Positions 35,013 to 43,545 are shown, numbered from the stretch's first letter. The stretch is DNA of 64,000 nucleotides from Singulisphaera sp. GP187 (GCA_945868805.1 CAMBMO010000009.1:1-64000); one strand, 5' to 3'. Notes: a model not told the origin generated them from the sequence alone. Program-made: numbers and translations.

Positions 35013-35576
35013 TTAGGCGCCGAATGCCTTGCCCTTCTTCCGCTGAATCACTTCAGTGGAGTATTTGATGCCTTTTCCGTTGTATGGCTCTGGCTTGCGC
35101 TGACTTCGAATCAAGCTCGCGAAGGCACCGACTTGCTGGGCGTCGACGCCTGAAATCGTGATGATCGTGTTGTTCTCGATCACGCAGGTCACGCCCTCTG
35201 GAACCATCAACTCGATTGGATTGCAGAACCCGATCGAGAGGGTCAACTTCTTGCCCTGGAGCTTCGATGTCCATCCCACACCGATGACCTCGAGCTTCAG
35301 GGAGTAACCCTCCGCGACGCCCTTGACCATCTTGTTCAGGACGGCTCGCGTCGTACCCCAGTACGCCCGCCGATTCCCCTCGTCGATGCGACCCATATCG
35401 TCGAGCGTGCAGGTGATGGACTTGCTCTTGTCGTCGTACACAACGATCACTTCGGAGCGATAGACGAACGAGTTCTTGCCCTTTGGACCTTGAAAATCCA
35501 CTGTCCGGGTCGCCGCGTTGACCGAGACTTTGACTGCGGCTGGGACGGCAATGAGTTGTTTTCCGATGCGGCTCAT
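35013..35576 (-). CDS. rplF: 50S ribosomal protein L6
   Basis: 187 residues starting MSRIGKQLIAVPAAVKVSV, with the duplicated L6 fold and a conserved C-terminal block (KPEPYNGKGIKYSTEVIQRK). L6 lies near the factor-binding site of the 50S subunit. A 127-base gap with a tandem repeat separates it from rpsH. Confidence 0.97.
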   Translation of the reverse strand: MSRIGKQLIAVPAAVKVSVNAATRTVDFQGPKGKNSFVYRSEVIVVYDDKSKSITCTLDDMGRIDEGNRRAYWGTTRAVLNKMVKGVAEGYSLKLEVIGVGWTSKLQGKKLTLSIGFCNPIELMVPEGVTCVIENNTIITISGVDAQQVGAFASLIRSQRKPEPYNGKGIKYSTEVIQRKKGKAFGA

Positions 35577-35611
35577 GGTGTTTCTTTCTGGGGTATTGAT
35601 TCGAGTCTTCT

Positions 35612-35663
35612 TCTTGTAGCTAGTTCTTGTATCTAGTTCTTGTATCTAGTGCTTGTATTTAGC
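35612..35663. repeat. 13-base tandem repeat in the rpsH-rplF gap
   Basis: Four copies of TCTTGTATCTAGT, two exact and two with one to three changes. The repeat lies between rpsH and the rplF start and does not encode protein. Confidence 0.85.
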
Positions 35664-35703
35664 TTCGTTGTCTTTGCGTAAAGATCGTTGGGGCCTTGCT
35701 CGA

Positions 35704-36102
35704 TCACGAGACGGCGCAGACAACCTCTCCGCCAACGCGCATTTCGCGTGCTCTGCGATCGCTCATGACTCCGTGACTGGTCGAGACCACCGTGATCCCG
35801 AGGCCTTCGAGCAACCGAGGCATCGCCTCCGCACCGCAATAGACGCGACAGCCCGAATGTGAAACCCGATCAATGCGATTGATGAGCGTCTCTCCGCGCG
35901 GTCCATATTTCAATTGGACGCGCAGGAGTCCCTGCCGACCATCTGGAATGACCTCGAATCCTGTGATGTAACCCTCGTCGCGCAATACCTCTAACACACC
36001 GCGGTTTAGGCGGTTATTGAGGCAGTTCACGCTCTTGCGGCGGATCGACACCGCATTACGGATGCGGGTCAACATATCGGCTGTGAGATCTTGAAGTGAC
36101 AT
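35704..36102 (-). CDS. rpsH: 30S ribosomal protein S8
   Basis: 132 residues. Characteristic N-terminus (LTADMLTRIRNAVSIRRKSV) and C-terminal GITVVSTSHGVMSDRRAREM. S8 binds 16S rRNA helix 21 early in 30S assembly. In E. coli it represses the spc operon; no equivalent target was identified here. Confidence 0.97.
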   Translation of the reverse strand: MSLQDLTADMLTRIRNAVSIRRKSVNCLNNRLNRGVLEVLRDEGYITGFEVIPDGRQGLLRVQLKYGPRGETLINRIDRVSHSGCRVYCGAEAMPRLLEGLGITVVSTSHGVMSDRRAREMRVGGEVVCAVS

Positions 36103-36173
36103 GGATGGATCCTTGAAAATGATTGACTGACACGGACTGAGCCTAAAAAACTCACTAACACCTCACCAACACT

Positions 36174-36359
36174 TCACCACGATGCCTTGCGCATCCCTGG
36201 GATCATTCCCAGGAGCGCCAATTCGCGCAGCATGTGACGACTGATTCTGAACTTTCGGTAATACGAACGAGGATGGCCAGTGATCTCGCAGCGATTTCGC
36301 TTGCGAGTCGAGAACTTCGGCGTGGCCTTCATCTTTGCGAATACTCGTTTGCTTGCCAT
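36174..36359 (-). CDS. rpsN: 30S ribosomal protein S14, short zinc-free type
   Basis: 61 residues, with the conserved C-terminus [18 protein letters not shown]. The zinc-binding form has two CxxC pairs at this length; here only one Cys remains ([16 protein letters not shown]) and the second pair is replaced (RISRHMLR). It is therefore a short S14 that has lost zinc binding, matching the zinc-free L36 in the same cluster. GGAG lies 4 bases before the ATG. Confidence 0.93.
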   Translation of the reverse strand: MASKRVFAKMKATPKFSTRKRNRCEITGHPRSYYRKFRISRHMLRELALLGMIPGMRKASW

Positions 36360-36368
36360 GGGGCTCCT

Positions 36369-37037
36369 TTAGACAGCGGGCGACGACGGGGGCGACAACG
36401 GGGGTGATGACGGGGGTGACAACTTCGGTGACGACACTTCTGGTTTCACGAATGGCATCCCAAGCTCGGCCAGGACAAGCCGGCTCTTCTTTGGGTCGCT
36501 CCGCGAAAAAACAATGTTGATGTTCATACCGTGCGTGTGATTGACGGCTGCCATATTGATTTCCGGCCAAACCGCCTGTTCAGTCAATCCCATGCCGAAG
36601 TTTCCTTGGCGATCGAAGGTCTTGTCCGAAACTCCGCGGAAGTCCTTGATACGAGGCATCGCGAGATTGATCAGACGATCGAGAAAGTTCCACATCCGCT
36701 CGCGCCTGAGTGTCACCATGAATGCACTCGGCGCGCCCTCTCGAACCTTGAAGTTCGAGACAGCTTTCTTCGCGATCAACATGATTGGCTTCTGACCAGA
36801 AATCGTCGAAAGGGTGCTGACCACGGCATCGCGATACTCAGGCTTGAGCTTCTGATTCTCAAGGTGTCGACCGACTCCAACATTGATTATGACCTTCTGA
36901 ATGCGTGGCAATTGATGGGCATTCTTCATGCCGAATTCCGTCAGCACGCGTGGCGAGACTTCATCGCGATAAACCCGACGGAGTCGCGGCTCTGGAAGCG
37001 ACGCAGGAACTTCTTTTTTCTTGTTTGTCGTTGTCAT
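36369..37037 (-). CDS. rplE: 50S ribosomal protein L5 with a Ser/Pro-rich tail
   Basis: 222 residues from ATG 37037, which has AAGGAG 7 bases upstream; the track's TTG at 37052 overlaps the rplX stop. The L5 core is clear (LPRIQKVIINVGVGRHLENQ; VNHTHGMNINIVFSRSDPKK). The last ~20 residues form a Ser/Pro repeat (SPPSSPPLSPPSSP), a DNA-level tandem repeat. L5 binds 5S rRNA and contacts P-site tRNA. Confidence 0.95.
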   Translation of the reverse strand: MTTTNKKKEVPASLPEPRLRRVYRDEVSPRVLTEFGMKNAHQLPRIQKVIINVGVGRHLENQKLKPEYRDAVVSTLSTISGQKPIMLIAKKAVSNFKVREGAPSAFMVTLRRERMWNFLDRLINLAMPRIKDFRGVSDKTFDRQGNFGMGLTEQAVWPEINMAAVNHTHGMNINIVFSRSDPKKSRLVLAELGMPFVKPEVSSPKLSPPSSPPLSPPSSPAV

Positions 37038-37048
37038 AAATTGCTCCT

Positions 37049-37390
37049 TCAACCCTTCCGCTTCGTGGCGCCACGCAACACATGCAGTTCACTGCCATTG
37101 CGCGTGGCAATCCGTACTTTCGAACCATCGGCCTTTGTGACGAATCGAACCCGTGATGGCTTTCCATCGACCACCGGGCTGACATTCGAAATGTGAATCG
37201 AAAGTTCCTTCTCGATCACTGATCCCTTCGGTTGCTGCTGGGTTGCCTTCATGTTGCGTCTCCGCACATTGACACCCTTGACAATCACGCGCATCGACTT
37301 GAGATTGACTGTGAGGATCTCGCCAGATTCACCGCGGTGATTACCCGATGTGACCAGCACGACATCGCCTTTTTTTACATGGAGTGGCAT
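37049..37390 (-). CDS. rplX: 50S ribosomal protein L24
   Basis: 113 residues from ATG 37390; the track's longer start overlaps rplN. The KOW motif is evident (VKKGDVVLVTSGNHRGESGE). L24 initiates 50S assembly and sits at the tunnel exit. It lies between rplN and rplE with small gaps. Confidence 0.96.
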   Translation of the reverse strand: MPLHVKKGDVVLVTSGNHRGESGEILTVNLKSMRVIVKGVNVRRRNMKATQQQPKGSVIEKELSIHISNVSPVVDGKPSRVRFVTKADGSKVRIATRNGSELHVLRGATKRKG

Positions 37391-37394
37391 GGGA

Positions 37395-37781
37395 TTAGAC
37401 AACCTCTGGCGCAAGGGAAACAATTTTCATGTAGTTCTTTTCCCGAAGTTCACGTGCGACTGCGCCGAAGATACGCGTGCCCTTGGGATTACCATCGTCA
37501 TCGATTAGAACGCATGCGTTCGAATCAAATCGGACATACGACCCGTCGTTTCGACGCACGGGATACTTGACGCGGACGATGACAGCCAGAGCCTTATCGC
37601 CCGACTTGACATCTCCGTTGGCGATCGCAGCTTTGATCGCGACCCGAACTCTGTCGCCTACCGACATCGACAGGCGTGTGAATCGACCACGAGCGGTGCT
37701 CGCACCGAGCACGCCGATCACCATGGCCTCGCGTGCGCCGCTATTGTCGGCGACTTCAAGTCTGCTTTCTTTTTGAATCAT
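37395..37781 (-). CDS. rplN: 50S ribosomal protein L14
   Basis: 128 residues (E. coli 123). Opens [20 protein letters not shown] and retains the family block [21 protein letters not shown]14 forms intersubunit bridge B8. Confidence 0.97.
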   Translation of the reverse strand: MIQKESRLEVADNSGAREAMVIGVLGASTARGRFTRLSMSVGDRVRVAIKAAIANGDVKSGDKALAVIVRVKYPVRRNDGSYVRFDSNACVLIDDDGNPKGTRIFGAVARELREKNYMKIVSLAPEVV

Positions 37782-37823
37782 CTGAGTGTTCTCCGTTAAC
37801 CTTCTAAAACTTGTTTCACAAAC

Positions 37824-38171
37824 TTACTTCTTGTCTGGTCGCTCGCTAACGCTCGTCGCCACGGGAACCGCCTCGCCGTAGACAACTTCTGTCTTGAGTG
37901 GCGCGTGTTCCACGATTCGAACGAGCGCCCATCGCTTGGTTCGAGAGACTGGTCTGCACTCGGCGATCTCGACACGATCGCCCATATGCGACTCGTTCGA
38001 TTCGTCGTGAACATGGAGCACGGTGCGCTGACGAACATACTTGCCATATCGCGGGTGACGAGCAGAGTAGGAAATCACGACGCGACGGGTTCGATCCTGA
38101 CCATCTCGGTCGACCATGCCGACGAGACGAGGACTCGTGGGGGGAATCACCACTGGGGACTTGCGACTCAA
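37824..38171 (-). CDS. rpsQ: 30S ribosomal protein S17
   Basis: 115 residues from a TTG at 38171 that overlaps the rpmC stop; GGTG lies 5 bases upstream. A start at the next in-frame GTG or ATG would cut into the conserved region, so TTG is the best choice. The OB-fold core is present (RHPRYGKYVRQRTVLHVHDE; MGDRVEIAECRPVSRTKRW). The N-terminal ~13 residues are an extension, and the C-terminus is also longer than usual. S17 is an early 16S rRNA binder. Confidence 0.9.
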   Translation of the reverse strand: MSRKSPVVIPPTSPRLVGMVDRDGQDRTRRVVISYSARHPRYGKYVRQRTVLHVHDESNESHMGDRVEIAECRPVSRTKRWALVRIVEHAPLKTEVVYGEAVPVATSVSERPDKK

Positions 38172-38452
38172 GACTTCACCTGCTTTCGTGCGACTGGTTT
38201 ACGGGCGACTGGTTTACGAAGGGCTGGGGACTTGGCAACAGTTGTCGCGGGTGAACGACTACCCACGACTCGACGGGTCGACACTTCTGTCAAAAGCCGA
38301 GCGAGATCGCCACGTAGCTTTCCGAACTGCGAAGAGTCCTTCACTTTTTCTGTGACGACTTGGGAACGCAGGTGGAAGATCGCGCGACGAACTCGGGTGC
38401 TTTCAACCCCGAGTTCTTCGTCGTTCAATTTCCTGATTTCATTCATATCCAT
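38168..38452 (-). CDS. rpmC: 50S ribosomal protein L29 with a basic repeat tail
   Basis: 94 residues from ATG 38452 (AAGGA 8 bases upstream); the track's start at 38566 lies inside rplP. The L29 core (IRKLNDEELGVESTRVRRAI and LRSQVVTEKVKDSSQFGKLR) is followed by a Lys/Arg/Pro-rich tail with a duplicated RKPVARKPVA. L29 lies at the tunnel exit and contacts SRP and trigger factor. The longer tail may extend into that region. Confidence 0.9.
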   Translation of the reverse strand: MDMNEIRKLNDEELGVESTRVRRAIFHLRSQVVTEKVKDSSQFGKLRGDLARLLTEVSTRRVVGSRSPATTVAKSPALRKPVARKPVARKQVKS

Positions 38453-38501
38453 GATTCGGTTCCTTACTGGTGAATGCTTGCTAATTGACCGTGACTTCGA
38501 A

Positions 38502-38921
38502 TTACACCGCGAGACGCCGCGAGACCATCCTGCATCGAACCGGCATCTTGTGCGCCACGCGCGCAAGCGCCTGCTTCGCGAGATCTTCCGGGACTCCTTC
38601 GACTTCGAAGAGAATCGTTCCGGGCTTCACGCGCGCTGCCCAATACTCCACTTCCGCCTTTCCAGTACCCATTCGAGTTTCCAATGGCTTCTTCGAAATC
38701 GGCTTTTCAGGGAAGACTCGGATGTAGAGCTTTCCTTGACGACGAAGGAAGTGCTGCGCCGCGATACGACCCGCGTCGATCTGGCGACCGCTCAGCCACA
38801 CCGTCCCCAACGACTGCAAGCCGTAATCTCCGAACGCGACATAATTGCCGCGCGTCGCACAGCCCTTCATCTTGCCGCGCTGTTGCTTGCGGTACTTGAC
38901 TCGTGATGGAAGTAGTTTCAT
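38502..38921 (-). CDS. rplP: 50S ribosomal protein L16
   Basis: 139 residues. Opens MKLLPSRVKYRKQQRGKMKG and retains MGTGKAEVEYWAARVKPGTI. L16 positions tRNA in the A site. Length is standard. Confidence 0.97.
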   Translation of the reverse strand: MKLLPSRVKYRKQQRGKMKGCATRGNYVAFGDYGLQSLGTVWLSGRQIDAGRIAAQHFLRRQGKLYIRVFPEKPISKKPLETRMGTGKAEVEYWAARVKPGTILFEVEGVPEDLAKQALARVAHKMPVRCRMVSRRLAV

Positions 38922-38983
38922 TGCTTATCTCTCAAGGAAGTAAAGAGCGTGAGTGAAGGTCATTGGGTTCGATACGAAGCGAA

Positions 38984-39691
38984 TCAGCGACGTCCTCGTG
39001 CACGAGCCTTGCCGCCCGCTGCGGTGGACTGGTACTCGGGCTGGGTTTCCTGCGCTGAATACATCCCGCGGTAGACCCAGACCTTTACTCCGAGCGCTCC
39101 GTAGGTTGTGAATGAATGGGCGAGTGCGTAGTCGACATGGGCCTGAAGAGTCGACCGAGGAATCGATCCAAGTCTCATGTCCAGCGTTCGACTCATTTCT
39201 GCGCCACCCAAACGACCCGCCAGGAGAATGCGAATGCCCTTCGCGCCGTTCTGCATCGCACTTTCGCAACGTTGCTTGATCAAGCGACGGAAGTTTGCGC
39301 GCTTCTTAAGTTGTTCGCCCATCGTCTCGGCGATCAGGCGTGCGTCAATTTCTGGATTGCGGACTTCAACCACGCTGACGGCGACCTTGCGACTCGTGAG
39401 CGCTTGCAATTCGTTGATCAGTTGCTCTTTGCCCGAACCCTTGAGTCCGAGCACTTGGCCTGGCCGCGCAGTCTTGATCACGACAGTCAGCTCTTCGCGA
39501 GTTCGCTCGATCAGAATGTCACTGACAGCGGCAAACGGAGGAGTTCGGTTCAACCGCTTGTCGATGAACTTGTGGATCTTGTAATCCTCGACGAGCAACT
39601 CACCGAAGAGCGCCTTGGGGGCGAACCATCGGCTCTTGTGCGCCTCGGTGATTCCGACTCGAAAACCAAATGGATGTGTTTTTTGACCCAT
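38984..39691 (-). CDS. rpsC: 30S ribosomal protein S3
   Basis: 235 residues. Opens MGQKTHPFGFRVGITEAHKS; the KH domain includes RPGQVLGLKGSGKEQLINEL, and the C-terminal domain GRLGGAEMSRTLDMRLGSIP. S3 forms part of the mRNA entry channel and its helicase activity. Confidence 0.97.
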   Translation of the reverse strand: MGQKTHPFGFRVGITEAHKSRWFAPKALFGELLVEDYKIHKFIDKRLNRTPPFAAVSDILIERTREELTVVIKTARPGQVLGLKGSGKEQLINELQALTSRKVAVSVVEVRNPEIDARLIAETMGEQLKKRANFRRLIKQRCESAMQNGAKGIRILLAGRLGGAEMSRTLDMRLGSIPRSTLQAHVDYALAHSFTTYGALGVKVWVYRGMYSAQETQPEYQSTAAGGKARARGRR

Positions 39692-39702
39692 AATTTACGA
39701 CC

Positions 39703-40074
39703 TCAGGATTTGCGCTCGGCGACGGTCACATAGATGTGGCATGTTCGCTTCTTGATTGCGTGAGAGCGCCCACGGTCTTTCGGCTGAAAGCGCTTGATGA
39801 TTGGACCTTCGTCCACTTTGGTTTCCTTGATGAAGAGAGAACCGACATCGGCCGACCCTTCCTCTGCATTGGCAATGGCGCTCTTGAGAACGACCTTCAC
39901 GAACACGGCGCCTCGGCGGGGACTGAAGTCGAGCGTCGACATCGCACTGGCGACATCGAGACCACGAATCATGTCAATGACAAGGCGGACTTTTCTCGGC
40001 GCGATTCGACAGTGACGATGGGTCGCTGTGAACGCGTCTGGCGCTGCTTTGGTCTTTGTTTCGGTCTTTGCCAT
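39703..40074 (-). CDS. rplV: 50S ribosomal protein L22
   Basis: 123 residues. The family patterns HCRIAPRKVRLVIDMIRGLD and the C-terminal PKDRGRSHAIKKRTCHIYVT are present. The beta-hairpin of L22 lines the exit tunnel. It is 11 bases before rpsC. Confidence 0.97.
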   Translation of the reverse strand: MAKTETKTKAAPDAFTATHRHCRIAPRKVRLVIDMIRGLDVASAMSTLDFSPRRGAVFVKVVLKSAIANAEEGSADVGSLFIKETKVDEGPIIKRFQPKDRGRSHAIKKRTCHIYVTVAERKS

Positions 40075-40115
40075 GATTTCCTTCGGTGAATTCCAGTTCG
40101 TTCAGAGATTCAAGA

Positions 40116-40412
40116 TCAGCTCGAGGACTTCTCGCCGCCGGCGATGCCTTCCTTCTTATTGGTGTGACCGCGAAACGTTCGCGTCATCGAAAACTCGCCA
40201 AGCTTGTGTCCAACCATGTCTTCGGTGACGAAGACATCGATGAAAGCGCGACCATTGTGGACCGCGAAAGTCGTGCCGACAAATTCCGGCACAATCGTGC
40301 ATGCTCGGCGCCATGTCTTAATGGGTTGCCGACGGCTACCAGGTTGAACTGCTTCGACCTTACGGAAGAGCTTCTCGTCGACTGCTGGACCTTTTTTCGA
40401 TGATCGAGACAT
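40116..40412 (-). CDS. rpsS: 30S ribosomal protein S19
   Basis: 98 residues. Starts [20 protein letters not shown] and has [21 protein letters not shown]19 is in the 30S head and pairs with S13. Confidence 0.97.
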   Translation of the reverse strand: MSRSSKKGPAVDEKLFRKVEAVQPGSRRQPIKTWRRACTIVPEFVGTTFAVHNGRAFIDVFVTEDMVGHKLGEFSMTRTFRGHTNKKEGIAGGEKSSS

Positions 40413-40478
40413 GTTCGTGATCTCCTGAGTGCTGAAACTGATTCGACGCTTTGTTGATCCTGTGGATGAATCTTTGAA

Positions 40479-41333
40479 TTACACCTTCAATTGCCCGTAA
40501 CGACGACTGAATCGCCGACGGAGAATTCGCTCGTCACTCGCCTTGCCACGAAGTCGCGTGCGACCGCCCTTGGAGGGAGTGTTGCTTGCATTGGATGGAA
40601 TCTGACCGCCCTTCGAGCGACCTTCACCACCTCCGTGCGGATGCTGATGATGGCTCATCGCCATTCCTCTGGTGCGCGGTCGTCGACCGAGCCATCGAGC
40701 GCGACCAGCCTTGCCCAACTTGACGAGTGCGTGATCCGCGTTGCCAACTGGGCCAATCGTTGCTCGGCAGTCGAGCGATACCTGGCGAATTTCACCAGAT
40801 GGCATAACGAGCGTCGCGAATCGGCCTTCCTTGTTTGTCAGTCGAGCTGACATTCCCGCCGATCGAACCATCTGAGCACCGCGTCCCGGCGCCATCTCGA
40901 TCGCGTGGAGTTCGAGTCCTGTTGGGATGTGACGAAGCGGCATGCAATTGCCGACATCTGGATCGATCTGCTTCGCGGAACTGAGAACCTTCGACCCAGC
41001 GCGAATCGCCTTTGGTGCAAGGATGTAACGAACCGTTCCGTCTTCGTACTTGAGCAGTGCCAAGTGGCATGTGCGATTTGGGTCGTATTCGATTCCAACC
41101 ACCAACGCGGGCTCGTCGTCCTTCTGTCGGCGCCAGTCGATCATTCGATAGCGTCGCTTATGTCCGCCACCCTGTTGAATGACCGTCAATTTCCCTTGGC
41201 AGTTTCGACCACCCGTCTTGTGCAACGGGCGAAGCAGACTCTTCTCGGGCTTGGTCTTCGTGACTTCGGCGTGGAGATTGACCGACGCATTGCGGCGGCT
41301 GTTCGTGATTGGTTTGTAAACGCGAATCGGCAT
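40479..41333 (-). CDS. rplB: 50S ribosomal protein L2
   Basis: 284 residues. Conserved motifs include GHKRRYRMIDWRRQKDDEPA and the C-terminal region with HPHGGGEGRSKGGQIPSN, near the peptidyl-transferase centre. L2 is needed for subunit joining and peptide-bond formation. Confidence 0.97.
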   Translation of the reverse strand: MPIRVYKPITNSRRNASVNLHAEVTKTKPEKSLLRPLHKTGGRNCQGKLTVIQQGGGHKRRYRMIDWRRQKDDEPALVVGIEYDPNRTCHLALLKYEDGTVRYILAPKAIRAGSKVLSSAKQIDPDVGNCMPLRHIPTGLELHAIEMAPGRGAQMVRSAGMSARLTNKEGRFATLVMPSGEIRQVSLDCRATIGPVGNADHALVKLGKAGRARWLGRRPRTRGMAMSHHQHPHGGGEGRSKGGQIPSNASNTPSKGGRTRLRGKASDERILRRRFSRRYGQLKV

Positions 41334-41353
41334 TGTTGAGTTCTCCAGTTCGA

Positions 41354-41632
41354 TCAGAAGAGTTCGATTCGGTCCTCAGGATGCACGCGAACGACCGCAT
41401 GCTTGACCCACTTGCCTGGAATCAGTCCAAATTTCGCACGGCGATCCTCGCCCTTGCGATTCATGACGCTGACTCCGAGGACACGCACCTTGTAGAGCGT
41501 CACGATGGCGGACTTCACATCTGTCTTGTTGGCGCGCTTGTCGATCTCAAAGGTGTAGCGATTGACATCACTCGCGGCTCCGTTCGCCTTCTCGGTAATC
41601 AGTGGACGACGAATGACTTCAGTCGGATTCAT
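41354..41632 (-). CDS. rplW: 50S ribosomal protein L23
   Basis: 92 residues from ATG 41632, which overlaps the rplD stop (ATGA). Opens MNPTEVIRRPLITEKANGAA; the L23 fold continues with YTFEIDKRANKTDVKSAIVT. L23 docks trigger factor and SRP at the tunnel exit. Confidence 0.96.
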   Translation of the reverse strand: MNPTEVIRRPLITEKANGAASDVNRYTFEIDKRANKTDVKSAIVTLYKVRVLGVSVMNRKGEDRRAKFGLIPGKWVKHAVVRVHPEDRIELF

Positions 41633-42285
41633 GACTTGACCTCGGCGGTTTGTGCGAAGCATGACTCATCAAGAAACGCGTTCAATGTCGCCCGATCAAT
41701 CACGAGGAACCGGTGATTGAGCAACTCGAACACATTCAGCTGATCGATTCGAATGGTCGAGGAATAGGGCAGATTGCTTGCACTCTGTCGTGCGACCTCG
41801 TTCTTGGGATCGAGCGCAATGAGACAGGTCCGGTCGATGCCGACTGCGCGAAGCAATTCTGCGAAGACCGTCGTCTTTCCCGAAGCGAGATTGAGGTTTT
41901 CGAAGCACTTCACTTCGCCGTCGACAAGCTTCGCGAGCAACGCGTTCCGATTGGCGAGGCGACGCATTTTCTTTGGAAGCGACGAACGAAGATCCTCGCG
42001 CGTTCGGGTCTTCGCGAAGCAAACGCCTCCACCCTTTCGAATCGGTGTGCGAGCTGCGCCTGCGCGCGCTCCTCCCGTTCCCTTTTGCTTGTAAATCTTT
42101 CGGGTCGAACCGTGGACGCTTCCGCGACTCTTCGTTCGAGCTGACCCCTGTCGTTGGTTCAAGTGAACCGCAACATAGGCCTGCTTCAGCAGTGCGAAGC
42201 GAACTTCGCCGCCGAGAGTGATCGGGTCGATCTGGAGGGAGTCGACCTTCTTACCGTCATGAGAATAGATTGGTAAATCAATCAT
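41629..42285 (-). CDS. rplD: 50S ribosomal protein L4
   Basis: 218 residues. The extended loop that reaches the exit tunnel is intact (KQKGTGGARAGAARTPIRKG). In E. coli L4 also represses its own operon. A 198-base gap with a small ORF and a hairpin separates it from rplC; the ribosome-binding site is AAGGAA. Confidence 0.96.
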   Translation of the reverse strand: MIDLPIYSHDGKKVDSLQIDPITLGGEVRFALLKQAYVAVHLNQRQGSARTKSRGSVHGSTRKIYKQKGTGGARAGAARTPIRKGGGVCFAKTRTREDLRSSLPKKMRRLANRNALLAKLVDGEVKCFENLNLASGKTTVFAELLRAVGIDRTCLIALDPKNEVARQSASNLPYSSTIRIDQLNVFELLNHRFLVIDRATLNAFLDESCFAQTAEVKS

Positions 42286-42464
42286 TTCATTGTTCCTTCG
42301 GCGGGATTCCGCCGTTTTCGCCTTGCTCTCCCGGCGCCAATCACAACAGGCGGCGGGAAGAGTTCGACTTGGATTTCGTTCGAGTTGTCCTTGTCGCGCG
42401 GTTCCTTCAAGTCTTCACCCTCGGGATAAACCCTTCGGGATCGACCTTCCGGCCTTCGCGACAA
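42282..42464 (-). CDS. Possible 60-codon leader ORF overlapping rplD
   Basis: An open frame starting at TTG 42464 ends in TGA that overlaps the rplD ATG (ATGA). The product would be highly charged (Arg/Glu/Lys/Pro) with no family match. There is no clear ribosome-binding site, but the overlap would couple its translation to rplD. It occupies an unusually long gap within an otherwise compact operon. It could equally be untranslated leader sequence. Confidence 0.3.
   Translation of the reverse strand: MSRRPEGRSRRVYPEGEDLKEPRDKDNSNEIQVELFPPPVVIGAGRARRKRRNPAEGTMK
42299..42314 (-). promoter_or_regulatory. GC-rich hairpin just upstream of the rplD ribosome-binding site
   Basis: The message can form a perfect 6-base-pair stem, CGGCGG-AAUC-CCGCCG, immediately before the GAAGGAA of rplD. 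It could modulate L4 translation or act as an mRNA processing or pausing site. Confidence 0.45.
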
Positions 42465-42483
42465 AGCACGACGTACAGGACGT

Positions 42484-43197
42484 CTATGCCTTGGCCTGGA
42501 GCCTTGCCTTCGGTTTGTAGAGCCGGATCGCGGCTCGAACAGTGAGGTAACCAGAATTCGCGCCGGGGACCGCCCCCTTCACGATGAGTAAATTCTTTTC
42601 TGCGTCGATACTGACGACGTCGAGACTTCGGACGGTCACGCGCTCGTTGCCGAGTCGACCAGGCATCTTCTTGCCCTTCTTGATCTTGGCACCGTGTCCG
42701 CGGTCCGTTCCGTGGCTTCCGATCGATCCTGGGGATCGATGCTTGCGCTCGGTACCGTGCGATGCGCAGAGTCCCTTAAATCGATAGGCCTTCATCACAC
42801 CGGCAAATCCCTTGCCTTTGCTTGTTCCGATGACATCCACGAACTTCACGCTCTCGAATGCGCCTGCGTCGATGACCTGTCCAAGAGTAAATGCGCTGGC
42901 TTGTTCGTCTGATTCAAGACGGATCTCGCTGTGTACACGCTTCGGCGTGACCCCCGCCTTTGCGTCGTGACCAATGACTGGCATCGAACTACGACGAGGC
43001 TTCACATCCTCGTATGCGAGTTGCACGGCGCTGTATCCGTCCTTCTCGACTGTCTTCACTTGCGTGACGAAGCAGGGTCCAGCAGAAATGACGGTCACTG
43101 GAATATTGCGACCATCATCGAGAAACCAACGAGTCATGCCGACCTTGCGACCGAGTATGGCTGTGTGGATGACCTTCGATGTGTTCTTCTGGGACAT
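42484..43197 (-). CDS. rplC: 50S ribosomal protein L3
   Basis: 237 residues. Family motifs: LGRKVGMTRWFLDDGRNIPV at the N-terminus, and the central loop near the peptidyl-transferase centre with GTERKHRSPGSIGSHGTDRG. L3 is one of the first proteins in 50S assembly. It follows rpsJ by 20 bases. Confidence 0.96.
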   Translation of the reverse strand: MSQKNTSKVIHTAILGRKVGMTRWFLDDGRNIPVTVISAGPCFVTQVKTVEKDGYSAVQLAYEDVKPRRSSMPVIGHDAKAGVTPKRVHSEIRLESDEQASAFTLGQVIDAGAFESVKFVDVIGTSKGKGFAGVMKAYRFKGLCASHGTERKHRSPGSIGSHGTDRGHGAKIKKGKKMPGRLGNERVTVRSLDVVSIDAEKNLLIVKGAVPGANSGYLTVRAAIRLYKPKARLQAKA

Positions 43198-43217
43198 TTC
43201 GTGCGACTTCCTGGGGA

Positions 43218-43523
43218 TTAGGCCTTGATTTTCACGAACACGCCTGCGGGAACCACCAAGCGGTTCAGTGCATCAACGGTCTTCGTGTTCGGATCGGTAA
43301 TGTCGATGATCCGCTTGTGCGTACGGATTTCAAACTGCTCGCGACTCTTCTTGTCGATGAATGGCGAACGGTTGACGGTGTAGATTTCCCGACGAGTTGG
43401 CAACGGAACGGGTCCCGCCACACGCGCGCCGCTAATCTTGGTTTGCTCCACGATTTCTCTGGCGCTCGCATCGAGCACCTGATGGTCGTACGCTTCGAGT
43501 CTTATGCGAATAGTTCCGTTCAT
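43218..43523 (-). CDS. rpsJ: 30S ribosomal protein S10
   Basis: 101 residues from ATG 43523; the track extends upstream through the promoter. Opens [20 protein letters not shown] and has [21 protein letters not shown]10 is part of the 30S head and also a transcription antitermination partner (NusE). It is the first gene of the large ribosomal operon. Its AAGGGG ribosome-binding site lies within a hairpin. Confidence 0.97.
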   Translation of the reverse strand: MNGTIRIRLEAYDHQVLDASAREIVEQTKISGARVAGPVPLPTRREIYTVNRSPFIDKKSREQFEIRTHKRIIDITDPNTKTVDALNRLVVPAGVFVKIKA

Positions 43524-43530
43524 AGTGATT

Positions 43531-43545
43531 CCCCTTGACAAGGGG
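43531..43545 (-). promoter_or_regulatory. Hairpin that sequesters the rpsJ ribosome-binding site
   Basis: CCCCTTGACAAGGGG is a perfect inverted repeat. In the message CCCCUU pairs with AAGGGG around a 3-base loop. The AAGGGG arm is itself the Shine-Dalgarno sequence, 7 bases from the rpsJ AUG. Opening of this hairpin should be needed for translation of the first gene of the operon. Confidence 0.65.

Noticed and set aside
37905-38906. 333-codon plus-strand ORF across rpsQ, rpmC and rplP
   Set aside because: It crosses three certain ribosomal protein genes on the other strand.
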